DNA from: Hippopus hippopus
Taxonomy: Eukaryota > Mollusca > Bivalvia > Cardiida > Cardiidae
Assembly: GCA_946811185.2 (NCBI GenBank)
Contig: OX328109.1
Location: 19,318,255-19,382,254, forward strand
Length of the DNA: 64,000 nt
Direction of reading: 5' to 3'
Position numbers and translations under genes: made by a program. Position 1 is the first letter of the stretch. Each line of letters begins with the position of its first letter. Positions 1 to 11,785 of this stretch are shown piece by piece. A model generated the notes under the pieces. That model saw only the letters and a program-made list of their open reading frames with translations. It made no database searches and was not told the DNA's origin.

Positions 1-840
1 GTTATATCGTACTTTATACATGCATTAATCGGAAATTGGAAAGGAACTCTATAAGCTTTGTTTTCGTTCCAATCCATTCCTGCAGTATTATAGATCTATT
101 TGTTAATCAATTGTTTTTTTTTTTTTTTTGTCCTTCTGTAGAATAAAATATGTTTAAAATAAATAGAAATAAAAACTATAAAAAACTTTACAAACTGAAG
201 AACTGATAACTTCACTCGTTTATATCTTTAACAATTTTGCAACAAAGGACTTTTGAAGCTTCCTTGTGATATATAGATAGTATATTTAATAGTAACAAAA
301 ATACACTCATAACATATACATGGATAAATTTGAAATTATTATAACAAAAGGAAAACTGACACAAATGAAAATGGGAAAATATAAATAAAAGATCAAGCTG
401 CACATTTTTTTTTACAATGACATCTTAAAGTTCACTATGTGTAAAACAAATTGCAACATTGCAAGTTAAGGGCCCGAAGATAATTTACGATTTGTTCTGT
501 CTGTCTTCTAACGAAAACAGTTCTGCAAAATTTTACGTCACCGGAGTAGATAGTTCATGCAAACATTGAAGCAAAAGATATAAGTGCTTAAAAAAAAAAC
601 TGTTTGCTTTTTTCACAATGTTTTAAAAAATCAGTTAAAGACGAAATTTTCTCGCTTGGTCATATTCATCTACTTTGTAGGCCTACCCCTTGTACAAAGT
701 TACAGCTGGTGTAATGTAATCTTTTCTTTAACTCTTTCAGCACCAAATATATAAGCCGTGCTCTGGCAAAAGGGTGTTTGATACATCTCAGTGATACATC
801 ATACCAAACAAGTAATAAAATAGTCATGAATAAATAAATG

Positions 841-1090
841 AGCCATGCTCTGGCAAATGCATCTCCGTGATCTATGGTACCAAGCAAACCATCACAAAAT
901 TATGGATCCATTTTATCCATTATCTTTAACAACCAACTTAATCATGAGATAGACTGGTCCTTGGGCATACAGAAAATTGACCACTAGCGAAAGGTTTCGG
1001 CCCAGGTCAGCCTGCGCGGACTGCGCAGGCTGACCTGGGTCGATACTTTTCGCAGATGCATTAAGCACCCTTTTCACAGAGCATTGCTCA
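841..1090. repeat. P3 inverted-repeat element
   Basis: About 250 bases bounded by GAGCCATGCTCTGGCAAA at one end and a diverged inverse (CACAGAGCATTGCTC) at the other. The core is a strong dyad, CAGCCTGCGCGGACTGCGCAGGCTG, read as short arms around 1007-1036. Other copies are at about 4118-4366, 29625-29868, 39220-39486, 49071-49312 and 63580-63836. It has no coding capacity and behaves like a MITE. Confidence 0.7.
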
Positions 1091-2140
1091 AATAAAATTC
1101 ATTTTGTCTAATAACCAACTGGATCTTGAAGTAGTGTGGTCTTTAGACATGCAAAGAATTACAAATAGCAAAAAATAGCAAAATGCAAATAGGAAAAAAT
1201 TCGATCCCTGTCAGACTGCGCGAACTGTGCAGTCTGACATCGATCTATACTTTTTGCAAATGCATTAAACCCCCTTTTCACAGAGCATGGTTCAGCTTTA
1301 AACTTGATCTCTGTTGGCTGAAATCGACTGAAATTGGGAAAGATATTTTATCTGATTGGCTTGACTAAATAAGCGAACGGTGTGAATCCAAGATCAGACT
1401 GCATGTTCTGTGCACGTCTGATTTTGATCTCTGTCGTCCACAAAAGCGCCTGTTTTCGGCTATGGCACTGAAAGGGTAAGTGGAATAATGTTGTCCAAAG
1501 CAAACTTACTGTTATTAAGTTGCTGGGCCACGCACTCTGTATATAAACTTGATATCAGCAGTACTATGTACGTAGCTATTGTAAAATCTTTGGTCTTTTT
1601 ACCCATGCTGGAATAAATAAAAATGAATAAATAAATACTTAAGGCTCTGCAAATCGATATACTAAATCAAATTCCTATGTCGCCTTAAATAAATCGTAGT
1701 TTCATAAATTCGCCATGAAAAGTTATGGTACTTTTCAACACTTACAACTTCAACAAGAGCAGCAGGAATAATGATAATAATCTAATTATATAATAATGAT
1801 GAAAATGTCAATAATAAACAAAAAGCTTGGACGAAATTTGCCTCCTTTTCCAACACTGCTTTCATACAATTAAAGGGAGTTTGCTTTTCTTGATTTTTCC
1901 CCCTGGTGTTTCCCCTCGTTGACCATAGTATTCCTTTTTGAAGAAAATTTTGGATTGGTAATTTGTAACGACATAGATCAGTAAGTCGATATCCGTTGTC
2001 TTCAGACTACGTGTAGTATATAGCAAGAGTGTATTTATGATACAGTTACAGTAAAAGGTGGACAAAAGCAAATTTATTCTATACTGTAAATAATAACACA
2101 CCTGTTGCACTATTTCTACAGGATATTTCGATCAATGAGC

Positions 2141-2190
2141 TTTGTCTGTCTGTCTGCCTGTCTTTCTCTCTCTGTCTCTCTCTCTCTCTG
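2141..2190. repeat. pyrimidine simple repeat (CTGT/CTCT)
   Basis: A run of CTGTCTGTCTG-type units passing into CT repeats on the plus strand. Confidence 0.85.
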
Positions 2191-3724
2191 CAAGTAAGAT
2201 CACTATCAACTATGTTTACCTTTTGGTTCTTATGGTTTGTTCAATCTGTAGTTATCCAAATACACAAATGAAGATTTTTTTACGGCGATTTTATTTATAG
2301 ATCACCAAGTCAGCAGTTTAAATGATTAAGTACGTTTCGAACTAATTGAGAATTTTTACAGAAGGGGGATATCCGAGTACATCCCACGCTAGTGATGTAA
2401 TATCATTACAACTAAAATGGCGCCTCAGGTAACTGAAAACGTCATATCATTGACAGTTCATCACGAAATTTTAACGCGTATGTTCAATTAAAATTCTAAT
2501 TGGTTTATAATTTTCACGGACACTATTACACTGACCATACCAAAAGCATTACTAAGTCATGATGACCAATGGTTTTCCTAATTTACCCTTTATCCAACAA
2601 GACATGGTAACCAAAACGTTTTTCTAAATTATTTCCCTAAATTTCTGCATCAAATTATAATAGTCTTAAAATTACCAGTGCTTGAATTATACATATTATT
2701 ATTTTATTTTTATTCATTTCAACAGCAATGAATTAGCAGCAAAGTTACGGTATTTGGCAGGTAATTTTACGACGGAGGTCAACCCTTTACCAAATACTAA
2801 CGGAAAAGGAGGAGATGCGGGTACCAGGACAAACTCCACCACAAGAATCACATTTAGAATATCGTGTTCAAAATGCTTTCGTTATCGACGTGTCGTTTGG
2901 TTGAGTTACCTTGTTTTTTTTTTCAAACCACAAATATTCAGCCTTGTCCAAAGTGAAAGCATTTGCAGATGAAAAATTACCCGTGGTCAAATGTTGAAAT
3001 TTGTCCAAGAAAGGGCAGAAAACATTGTAGAAAAGGGAAAATGCTGTTTCCAGGATTTTATCTTTTTCCGAGTATGTTTTCAAAAGTCTATCTTTCTTTG
3101 GTCGTTAAAAATCGGAATTGTTTTGTCAAGGATTAATCGGCCTTACGGCACACAAAAAATAGACTTTACTACAAGTTCCTGTAAACCTGTAAACGAAAGC
3201 GCAGGTGAGATGACATATAAAAAGGTGAGGAGTACTTGAAAACCCTTCAACTATTAGATAAAAAAAAAAGAACAAAAGTCAATCAATGACAAAAGACATC
3301 TATTTTTTTTTGTCAAAAGTTATCTTTTCTTTCAATCAATTTAAAGAAAAAAGTCTTGTTCATCCAAATGTTTCCCAATACTAATATCGTGCAATACATG
3401 TAGTTTTTAGTCTCCAATTAACCTGTACTAGTATGATAATCAATTCTCTGATGGTTCTTTTTTGTTAAAACATAGTTGGAAAAGAATATAGGTTGGTGGC
3501 CTGCGTTTTCTCCCTCTTCCGCAATGTTTTCAGAATTGATTACTGCATTTATTTAATCAACCAAAAAATACATGTAGCTGGTACGAGAATCCATCTACCC
3601 ACCACCTCTTGGAACGATTAGTGGCAGAAAGCTTTGAAAATATCCTTGAAAATGATGTCGATAACCATCATGAACCATAGTAGGCTTTACCTTTCGTCTG
3701 CTAAGCGCTACTCAAGGACCTTTT

Positions 3725-3782
3725 GCGGACAGTGTAGATCAAGATCAGACTGCACAGAACGTACAGTCTGATCGTGGATCTA
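3725..3782. repeat. P2 short dyad (GATCAGACTGCAC family)
   Basis: Short inverted repeat with arms around AGATCAAGATCAGACTGCAC and its inverse, flanked by GCGGACAGTG-like ends. It is one of many copies in the window and this one is diverged. Confidence 0.7.
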
Positions 3783-4117
3783 CCCTTTCCGATAAAGATA
3801 TTATGCAAAATTAACTGTGAAATAACAGAATTATGCATTTTATATCGGCTTGAAAGTTATATTTAAATGATTTAGTAGGTTAAGGGTTAATACATAAACA
3901 CGAGTGAAAAAATTTCGGCAAAGAGCAATTTCCTTTCTATCAACAATTCTTAGTTACAAAAGTGATCTGCTGCGAAACGCAAAAAGTTGTCTGGGGGAGA
4001 TTACTAGTATTCCCGTTTAAGGCCATAAGCGGAACAGGGGCTTCTGCAGACGGCATCATGGACCGAGGTCGGACTGCAGTGGTCGTCTTGAAGGCATTGG
4101 AAAAGTCAATTTTTAAA

Positions 4118-4366
4118 GGCCATGCTCTGGCAAAAAGCATCTTCGTGGTGCGGTATGCCAGGCAAGTAATCACATAACTATGGATCCATAAAACCCATTT
4201 TGTATAACAAACCACTAAATCGTGGACTGCTCCTTTGACATGCAGAAAAATTACCAAACGCAAAAAACTTTCAACCCAAGTCAGCCTGCGCAGACTACGC
4301 AGGCCGACCTGGATTGATACTTTTTGCATTTGCATTAAGCTTCCTTTTCACAAAACATGACTCATA
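4118..4366. repeat. P3 inverted-repeat element
   Basis: Starts GGCCATGCTCTGGCAAAAAG and ends in CACAAAACATGACTC, with the inner dyad CAGCCTGCGCAGACTACGC and its partner at about 4280-4312. It is in the same orientation as the copy at 841-1090. Confidence 0.7.
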
Positions 4367-4621
4367 TGTACATTAAACCACGGATTTCCTTATCTATTGT
4401 AGTGCAGAACAAAGGATTTGTAAACGTTTCGTGCACCGGAAGTAAAAGTGTCCGCTGACGAAACTCTTCCCGTTAGAAATTTGCAACTGAGAGTCGAATG
4501 TGCGTTACAATCCTACCATTAAAATGCTATGAAACGACTAGATTGCACATTTAAGCAGTAGGAAGTGTATATCTCATGCGATGAAAGACAACGGAAAGAA
4601 CCTATATAATGCTAATATTTT

Positions 4622-4712
4622 CTTCCCCGTCTTTCTTTCTTTCATTCTTCCTTCCTTCCTTCCTTCTTTCCTGCTTACCTTCCTGCCTTCCACCTGTCCG
4701 TCCGTCCGTCCG
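4622..4712. repeat. CTTT/CTTC and GTCC simple repeats
   Basis: CTTTCTTTC and CTTCCTTCC runs followed by GTCCGTCCGTCCGTCCG. Confidence 0.85.
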
Positions 4713-5143
4713 TCGCCCTGAGCATTTCGTATCTTTACTGTAAATAACATTGTGCTATGCTACACTCAGTTTTTGTTACTTCGATCTACCGGAAATACGC
4801 GCTGCATTGCCGTCAACAAAATTTGCTGTCGCGATAAAAAGTAGACCTGCGTCGCCATTTTGTTAAACGCTGTGACTGTAAGCTATATGAGTAATATTAA
4901 TACTTATGCAGCCAGATTGATTGCTGGATTCATAATTGTACTTTGACATGCGTAGGAGGCATATCTAACCCTACGGAAGATTTGAAAACAACGATGCAAT
5001 CTGATGCGTTCTGGGCGTTCGGGTGTGCTTCATTGGGTACTGTACAAGCGAAGAGACATATAGCAACAAATAAACGCTATACTCTGCAGATCTTTCAGTT
5101 TTGGTCAGACCTTGATTCAGTTGCGAACTCGTGATTAGGCACT

Positions 5144-5366
5144 TTAACTCTTTACCAAACGAAAAAACTTGGTCCAAATTGAAAGCATTTGCAGACGACA
5201 AAATAAATGTGACTCAAAAATTGAAACTTGACTTTAGACGAGTAGAAAACATTTTGGGAAAGGGAGAAAATGCTGGTTACCAGCATTTTCTCCTTTCCCC
5301 CACAATGTTTTCAGAAGGCTTCTTCCTCTGGGTCGTAAAACCAGGGATTGTTTGGTAAACGGTTAA
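5144..5366 (+). mobile_element. P1 palindromic MITE, near complete
   Basis: Begins TTAACTCTTTACCAAACG and ends TTTGGTAAACGGTTAA, so the ends are inverted and both carry TTAA. The centre is a hairpin built on GAGAAAATGCTGG and its inverse. No coding capacity. TTAA at both ends suggests piggyBac-type mobilisation (inference). Confidence 0.85.
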
Positions 5367-5780
5367 GCGTATGTCATCATAACGACAAAGAAACCTAAAG
5401 AATGCACGGAAAGGTGTAAAAATAGCCAGGAAAGAAGCGTAATATAGTTGAAAACAACATGAAACAACATAAGTCGAATTCGTTGTGAAGGAAAAATACT
5501 GGTCACCGGTCACATGTAATTATTGAACTTTCACATAAACACGTTTGGTTTATTGAGTGTTTTGTTAAGTAGGTAATAAAAAATCACAAGGTTGAGAAAA
5601 TAAAGAAAGACTTGGTCCTTTACGCACACAAACTACAAGAACTACGACTGGTATTTGCCGTTTTTATGGTCCCCATGAACTCTGTCGGGGCGATAAAATG
5701 TTTTCTTTTTTATTCCTCCTAGAACTGCAAACACAATACAGTGTAAACAACACGACTGCTGTACATTTAAACCTGAAGAA

Positions 5781-5844
5781 GCGGCAGTGTAGATCAAAGA
5801 TCAGACTGCACGTTCTGTGCAGTCTGATCTTGATCTACATCGTC
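5781..5844. repeat. P2 short dyad, near perfect
   Basis: The two arms AGATCAGACTGCAC and GTGCAGTCTGATCT flank a four-base loop around GTTC. The outer parts read GCGGCAGTGTAGATC and GATCTACATCGTCCGC. Confidence 0.8.
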
Positions 5845-6283
5845 CGCAAAAGCTTCCTATATAGCATCGAAAGGGTAAATACTCTTAGGACAAAACAAGT
5901 GAAATGAATTGTTTAAGCAGCGTGATAAACCCCTGTTTATCGCCAGGATTTCACAATAGTCATCGGAATTTGAAGATCCAGCATTAGAGTGTACGTTCTC
6001 TGTCGTCTGATCTAGATCTCCGCTGTCTTTAGAAACAACGTAAATTGCTATGGCGGCCGAAAGGGTTAACGTAATTTGTAATCAATTATTTATGAAACAT
6101 GGTCGTACATTTTTCTTTGAGCAGTAGACAACATTTTTTTTTACTTTATTGTATTTTACAATGGACAAATACGTTGAAAGCTTGTAAAACTTTTGTCGTT
6201 TAATAATGCATGTGCTTGCGTTGTCTATGTTGTTGCAATTATGTTAACTATTGTTTATATCGAGGCTGTTGTTCCTCCTGTGA

Positions 6284-6849
6284 TACGAGGGAGGGTCAGA
6301 AAGTTCATACAACAGCGTATCGGGTCAAGCGTAACACAACATTTCTTTCCGTATTTTGACAACACAACATACATGTATCACCACTTTGAACATATCAAGT
6401 TCACTTGTCACAACATATTTGTGTGATTCTCGGAGGTATTGCAAGTTACTGACCATCAAGCAATGATGGAAAATCAAAATGTTGAGTTTAGGGCACAGGT
6501 CAAGGATTGCACAAGCTGCTATTCGCGAATGTAAGTTTGAACAACTAAATCACCCACCCTACAGTCCAGATCTGGCCCCCAGTGATTATTACCTATTTAG
6601 AAATTTGAAATCCCATTTGCGTGGAACCAGATTTCGTGATGATGACGAACTCAAGGCTGGCACAGAGGCATGGTTTGAGGACCAAACCGAAGACTTCTAT
6701 TTCAAGGGTATAGACAGTCTGAAAGAAAAGTGGGCTAAATGCATCGAAGTAAATGGGGACTATATTGAAAAACAATAATACAATATGTAACGTTAGTCTG
6801 CTGCTGAAGTATATACCTCGTTCTACGAACTTTCTGACTCCCCCTCGTA
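6284..6849 (+). mobile_element. internally deleted mariner (DD34D clade) with both terminal repeats
   Basis: Terminal inverted repeats are visible: TACGAGGGAGGGTCAGAAAG at the left and, on the minus strand at the right, TACGAGGGGGAGTCAGAAAG. Both sit on TA. The interior is only about 560 bases. A short open frame at 6479-6778 keeps the transposase C-terminus, including HPPYSPDLAPSDYYLF with the third catalytic Asp, followed by a typical mariner tail. The N-terminal DNA-binding region and the first two catalytic Asp residues are gone, so it is non-autonomous. It belongs to a different subfamily from the element at 9534, judging by the termini. Confidence 0.88.
6479..6778 (+). pseudogene. C-terminal remnant of a mariner transposase
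   Basis: About 100 residues, in frame to a stop. Its motif PYSPDLAPSDYYLF is the third catalytic block of mariner transposases. The first ATG of the frame is not a true start, since at least two thirds of the protein is missing upstream. It lies inside the deleted element with intact termini. Confidence 0.85.
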
Positions 6850-7786
6850 TTTTGTTGAGTTTCATTTTATTTATACTTTTTATGTCGTTTATATAGTAGA
6901 TGTTGTTGTTGTTCTCCCATAAGAAAAGCTCAATATTTGATATAAATAATGCTTTTGCTCCCCCTTTCCTTAAATGCTTTCAATATGGACGAATCCCATG
7001 TTTTGTCAGTTGATAAAGACTTTAAGAGTTAAAATATGTCTTGGATACTCGTCCATTTAAATTGTCGAGATTTGTCTGTATTGTGTTTTTGTTGTTCTAA
7101 GAAACTGGTGCCATTATTAGTCTAAAACAAGACGCATGAAGTAAATTTTCAAAACAATAAAGCCTCACGTGACTGTTTAAGTTTCGGAAGCCTCAAAGAG
7201 TCAATATTACATAAAGAAGAACCGAAATTTATGCACTGTGTATACTAAAAAGGAATAAAGAAGAAACACCGAATAGAGGGTAATAAAACGACAATATTAG
7301 TTTATCACAGAAACTTATTGACAGGTAAGAGTAAACTGTGACACACATACTTGTTATTTCGTTTTCAATAATGGAAAGGTTTTTAAAGATCCTGTTATAT
7401 TCCAAGTGTTTCCATTTTCATTTGACTTGAAAGAGGGAACACACTTAGACGAAAGACACTTCCATAAGAATTGCACATATTTGAAATTATTGCCTTTCTT
7501 TGTAAAATAGCAGCTGTTTGCAAGAAATTCATTTGGAGACCAGATGATCGCGTGCCCGCTAAGACAGGTTTGTTTCAAAGTTAGATGCGAGCACTTATTT
7601 AAAGAATGGCCAGGTAAAACGACAAACTGTTTCAATAGCGCATGCCTGAGAAATCCTCGTTTTGGGAACAAATCAAAACTACTTGTGATGAGTCAATGTG
7701 TTGCGGAGGCAGCAAGCTATGTGATGTTTGAGCATTACAGCAGTGTAAAGAATAACATATCTTTTTTAGGTTTAATTAAGCAATAG

Positions 7787-9472
7787 ATTTTAGAGTACAA
7801 CTTAAACAGTTGTGATGGAGCCAATACGTTGCGTGTCTCTCCGGCATCTAAAAATCTTGAAAAACCAATACAAACATCACAGACAACGCACAGCGGAGAA
7901 CAGACAATAAAGGAATACGAAAAAAGCACAATGTTGGAAACTTACAACAGCATTCGTTATTTTTCCGTGAGTCCACCAAGTTTGGATAATATTCCGCGAC
8001 CTGAAAATGTTTTATTTGAAACAGATGGTCTAAATGAGAACGGCGTGAAAAATACAAGCAATACGGATTGTAACGATACAGTGAGTAACTATGACACCAG
8101 TATTGAGACAAATACAAACATAATACAAAACAGTGTTACTGAAAGTAATACAGATTGTTCAGACATTCATCCGGACTCAGAAAAGGGTCAGAGTTTAACA
8201 AGAAGAGATTTTGTGCAGGATGAAACCAGAACTATCACAAGATCGACAAAGATGCTGGATAGCTATGACTTGGACGTTAAACTTCAAGTTAAACCCAAAT
8301 ATTACCAAAAGTGGGCAAGGAACAAGAGATCTCGATCATCTATTGACGCTCTCAGTATTCAGCCCTTCAGTATGTTGGTGAGACAACAAGAGTCCGCCAA
8401 GACCAGCACTGGTAAACGAGATACTCTAAAACGAAGAAGAAGTACATTAAAGCGTAGAGTAAATTTCGAACGGCAGCTGTCATCTGATAACGAACTCACG
8501 GATAAGCTTTTCAAAAGGAAAAGGAAAGCTGCAACACGTAGGTCGCTTCAATTAGTTTTTACAAAAAATGATTCAAGTACAAATCTGTTAGACTTTCCTG
8601 ATGAACCTGTCGTCGAATCCGTTGATAAGGATTTGAATTCGGAAATAAATCTCAAATTAAAGAATAACTGTAAAAGTGAACAGAAGGTTGCACCAGAAGT
8701 TAGTGGAAATAAATCTGCCCGTGAAAAATTGCTTTCAGCAGAAGCTGACAAAGATCAGCCATTGTGTTCAGTGATCCAGCTCAAAACAGAAATCATACCA
8801 CTAATACATAGCAAGCCGATCAAACCCAAGTCTTCTAAACAAGGCAAAGAATCCGATAACAGGTTGACTTTAACGGAAAATAAAGTAGAAGAAATTTCAT
8901 ACCCGAGGAAAGATACCTTGTATGTACGAGGTAAAACCGATGATGTTAACGCTACGTTAGCTGATGGCGATGTTCATGTGGGGGTCTTAAACCAAAATCT
9001 CAGGGTTGATAATAAAATAATGATTGATGGAAGTCGTTATCTACAGGATTCGGGGAACCAGGGGCATTTAGGCTACCACTATCCTACTAGACCAATTTTC
9101 AACGATCTTTCGAAATGGCGTGAGAAACAGTTCATGGCTGACATTTCAGAACCAGTTACGTACAGAAAAACTGAGACTGGTACAGATGTTTCTCTAAATA
9201 TACAGGGTCAAAAGAATTATCATCCAAGAGGCAGAGTTCCAGTCCAGCTTTCGAAATCGATTCCTCGTTATTCAGGTCCGAACAATTTGTTCGTAGATTT
9301 TGAAACTCTGAGAATCACAGCTCATCTACAGAAACTTGAACATTATCGTAACTCGACCAAAGCGCCTTTAGTTTTATCACCAAAAAGAAGATTTTCTAGT
9401 GTAACTTCTCCAGTACAAGTCATTGATCGACATGGTTTTAAAACCGTGGTGCTGGGATACTCTGTGAAGTAA
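7787..9472 (+). CDS. unrecognised basic Ser/Lys-rich protein, probably a 3' terminal exon
   Basis: An uninterrupted frame of over 1.6 kb in AT-rich DNA is very unlikely by chance and is taken as coding. The frame opens after a stop at 7784-7786 and ends at the TAA at 9470-9472. The first in-frame ATG is at 7931, giving about 513 residues. An upstream splice acceptor is also possible, for example the CAG at 7807-7809, which would make this the last exon of a longer gene. The product is hydrophilic with no membrane segment. It has Thr/Asn-rich stretches early, a basic block in the middle (TLKRRRSTLKRRV and KLFKRKRKAATRR, both like nuclear localisation signals) and a C-terminus reading SPKRRFSSVTSP. 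I do not recognise a domain. A mariner inserted 61 bases after the stop, probably in its 3' UTR. Confidence 0.6.
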   Translation: MLEYNLNSCDGANTLRVSPASKNLEKPIQTSQTTHSGEQTIKEYEKSTMLETYNSIRYFSVSPPSLDNIPRPENVLFETDGLNENGVKNTSNTDCNDTVSNYDTSIETNTNIIQNSVTESNTDCSDIHPDSEKGQSLTRRDFVQDETRTITRSTKMLDSYDLDVKLQVKPKYYQKWARNKRSRSSIDALSIQPFSMLVRQQESAKTSTGKRDTLKRRRSTLKRRVNFERQLSSDNELTDKLFKRKRKAATRRSLQLVFTKNDSSTNLLDFPDEPVVESVDKDLNSEINLKLKNNCKSEQKVAPEVSGNKSAREKLLSAEADKDQPLCSVIQLKTEIIPLIHSKPIKPKSSKQGKESDNRLTLTENKVEEISYPRKDTLYVRGKTDDVNATLADGDVHVGVLNQNLRVDNKIMIDGSRYLQDSGNQGHLGYHYPTRPIFNDLSKWREKQFMADISEPVTYRKTETGTDVSLNIQGQKNYHPRGRVPVQLSKSIPRYSGPNNLFVDFETLRITAHLQKLEHYRNSTKAPLVLSPKRRFSSVTSPVQVIDRHGFKTVVLGYSVK

Positions 9473-9533
9473 TGAGCTTTCGATATTTCTGTAAGGTAGC
9501 ATGAGTAATGATACTAGGACAGTTGTAAACATA

Positions 9534-10872
9534 CGAGGGCTGTTCGATATGTAATGTGTATTGTACCACAGCGCGATAACGCTTTCAACGATTTCGTGGA
9601 TGATGATACGCTTGAATAGCTCTATTCAATACCTTTCCAACGGTATAAACACGAGCCTTTAGCTCCACATAGTTTTAAACTTATAGTCATTTCATTAGAG
9701 CTAGTCGTTGACCACTGTTGTAAAAATGGTTGGGAAACGGATTAAGAATATTGAAGAAATTAGCGCTTATATAAAAGTTCGCACAAAACTCGGTCATTCG
9801 GTAATGCAGATTTTTACTGAATTGGGGGAAGTTTATGGGTCTGATAAGGTATCTTATGAGACAGTTCGTAGGTGGAGAAAGAAATTTCTGACTGGCACAG
9901 AGTCCGTCAAAGATGCAGCAAAATCTGGCCGACCTGTGACTGTAACAGGCAAGGCAAATGTCTCAAAAGTCAGGGAAATAATTGAAAGTGATGGCAGATA
10001 CACGATTCGTGATATTGCCAACGCTGTTGGCATATCGCTATCGCGGGTGCATTTCATTTTGAAGCGTATTTTGAAAGTACGAAAGATTTCTGCCAGATGG
10101 ATACCGCATATATTGACAGATGACCAAAAACGGGTACGAGTACAAACCGCTAAGCAATTGCTCAAAATATTTCCCAAATTCGATCAAAGACAATTTGCAA
10201 ACATTGTTACTGGTGACGAAACATGGGTTCACTATTTCGAACCAGTAAGAAAAATTGGAAACAAAATATGGCTAACTAAACACGGTAGAAGGCCTGTATT
10301 TGCCAAAAGAAGCATAAGCACAAAGAAGGTTCTTTATTGCATATTCTTCTCATGTGATGGTATAGCCGTACAAATTCCGGTGCCGAAGGGCAAAAGTGTT
10401 ACAGGTCGGTATTACCGAGATGTTATACTAAAAAAGCTCAAGAAATATTATCTTAAACGACGCCCTGTGTCAGGATTTAGGCATGTTCGTCTACTTCATG
10501 ATAATGCTCCATCACATACATCTGAGCTTGTGAAGCAATTTTTGAAGTCGAAGAAGGTTACTGTCTTGCCACACCCACCATACTCTCCAGATCTAGCCCC
10601 ATGCGACTTTTTCCTTTTTCCAAAACTTAGAAAGTTCTTATCTGGTCGTCGTTACAAGTCCCGACAAGCCCTTGGCTCAGCCATCAGTCAGTGCCTCAGA
10701 GGTCTACCTAAATCAGCGTACCGTGACGCATTTCAGGGATGGATTCAGAGATTGAAATTATGTATTTCAAACCGCGGAGAATATTTTGAAGGGATGTGAT
10801 GTTCATTTCACTATTTGAGTCGAATGCTTTTGGGATATCGTACAATACACATTACATATCGAACAACCCTCG
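9534..10872 (+). mobile_element. complete mariner transposon (DD34D)
   Basis: The left terminus CGAGGGCTGTTCGATATG and the right terminus, read on the minus strand as CGAGGGTTGTTCGATATG, match over about 33 bases with one difference. Both ends are flanked by a TA duplication (9532-9533 and 10873-10874), inside a flanking AAACATATGTTTA-like target. The element is about 1,339 bases, a usual size for mariner, and contains one intact transposase frame. The near-identical termini and intact frame suggest a young copy. Confidence 0.95.
9726..10799 (+). CDS. mariner transposase, intact
   Basis: Cut-and-paste transposase of the Tc1/mariner superfamily, acting on the terminal repeats of its own element. 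The preferred start is the ATG at 9726 (MVGKRIKN); an in-frame ATG at 9708 adds six residues. The order is an N-terminal helix-turn-helix pair, WVPHxL-like linker (here WIPHILTDDQ), then the catalytic blocks TGDETWVHYF, LLHDNAPSHTS and HPPYSPDLAPCDFFLFPKL. The second and third catalytic Asp are separated by 34 residues, the DD34D signature of true mariner. No stop or frameshift is present. Length is about 357 residues, close to the family norm of about 345. Confidence 0.95.
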   Translation: MVGKRIKNIEEISAYIKVRTKLGHSVMQIFTELGEVYGSDKVSYETVRRWRKKFLTGTESVKDAAKSGRPVTVTGKANVSKVREIIESDGRYTIRDIANAVGISLSRVHFILKRILKVRKISARWIPHILTDDQKRVRVQTAKQLLKIFPKFDQRQFANIVTGDETWVHYFEPVRKIGNKIWLTKHGRRPVFAKRSISTKKVLYCIFFSCDGIAVQIPVPKGKSVTGRYYRDVILKKLKKYYLKRRPVSGFRHVRLLHDNAPSHTSELVKQFLKSKKVTVLPHPPYSPDLAPCDFFLFPKLRKFLSGRRYKSRQALGSAISQCLRGLPKSAYRDAFQGWIQRLKLCISNRGEYFEGM

Positions 10873-10892
10873 TATGTTTATTGTATCAACTC

Positions 10893-11053
10893 TTGACCAG
10901 GCAACAAAATGTTAGAAAAATCCGGCAGATTCAAACCAACTGATAACAAATTAAATGTGGCTCAAACTATGGGATTTTTCTGTGAAAGGGTAGAAAACAT
11001 TGTGGGAAAAGGAGAAAATGCTGGTTAACAGCGTATTCTCACACTTTTTTCAT
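10893..11053 (+). mobile_element. P1 MITE, truncated
   Basis: Left half and centre of a P1 copy (AGAAAACATTGTGGGAAAAG, then GAGAAAATGCTGGTTA). The right half is missing where the next element begins. Confidence 0.6.
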
Positions 11054-11066
11054 TTTGACAAATTGT

Positions 11067-11652
11067 TATCCCCCGCCGAGTTATTGTCCTTCCGTCCGTC
11101 CGTTTGTTCGTCTATCCGTCCGTCCGTCTGTCAGCCCTTTCGTCCGTCAATTGTATTGTTTATCATTAGCCACAGGCAATCATTATTTGGTTTTAATTAA
11201 AGAAATGCAATATCATAGATAAGGGGGGCTTAATATAAAATCATTTTTGACCAGTAACCGTCTGTTCGTTCGTCCATCCGGACGGATATCTTCTAAAATC
11301 TTTTACAAAAATTGATGAAACTTCATACATGTGTTCCTTGTAATAGTTCGCTGAGTACTTTTTTTTATGCCATGTCATGGAAAAAGGGGGCTTGATGTAT
11401 ATTTCCATTATTGACCAATATCTCTTTACCTACTTGACAAAATTTTATGAAACTTCATTCATATTGATGTTGTTCATATTAATCTACAGACTATCATTAC
11501 TTGCCTTTATTTAATGAAATGCCGTGTCATAGAAAAAGGGGGCTTGAGGTATATTTCCATTATGTACCTATAACAAAAAGGCCACGTGTACATGCAATAT
11601 AGGCACTGAAACATGTTTCTGTCAACAAAGATCTTTTTCGGCGGGGGATATC
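11067..11652. mobile_element. non-coding element with TATCCCCCGCCGA ends
   Basis: The left end reads TTATCCCCCGCCGAG and the right end is its inverse (TTCGGCGGGGGATATC). Inside are GTCC/CCGT simple repeats and three diverged repeats of a GTCATAGAAAAAGGGGGCTTG motif (about 11210, 11370, 11525). It has no coding capacity and is probably a clam-type non-autonomous repeat. Confidence 0.6.
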
Positions 11653-11785
11653 ATTTCAACGAAATAACTTGTTATTATTTGAGTGGGTGTGTTTGTTAAA
11701 TATTTGCACTAAAGAAAGACAATTCCTTACTACCTTAGTAATAAAACTAGTCCGTTTTATATCTGATTATTCAATAAAAAGTCAT

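Larger units (their letters stand above)
1..2600. other. no gene seen; AT-rich DNA with repeat copies
   Basis: No open frame here looks like a coding exon. It holds two diverged copies of the P3 inverted-repeat family (about 841-1090 and 1100-1300), one P2 dyad (about 1390-1445) and a pyrimidine microsatellite at 2141-2190. Confidence 0.6.

Noticed and set aside
2709..2960. Possible coding exon (NELAAKLRYLAGNFTTEVNP) after TTTCAACAG
   Set aside because: No matching donor or neighbour exon, and the right part is a degraded P1 copy.
7544..7786. Open frame just before the 547-codon frame
   Set aside because: It ends at the stop directly before the long frame, shows no family features and no clear splice link; left unannotated.
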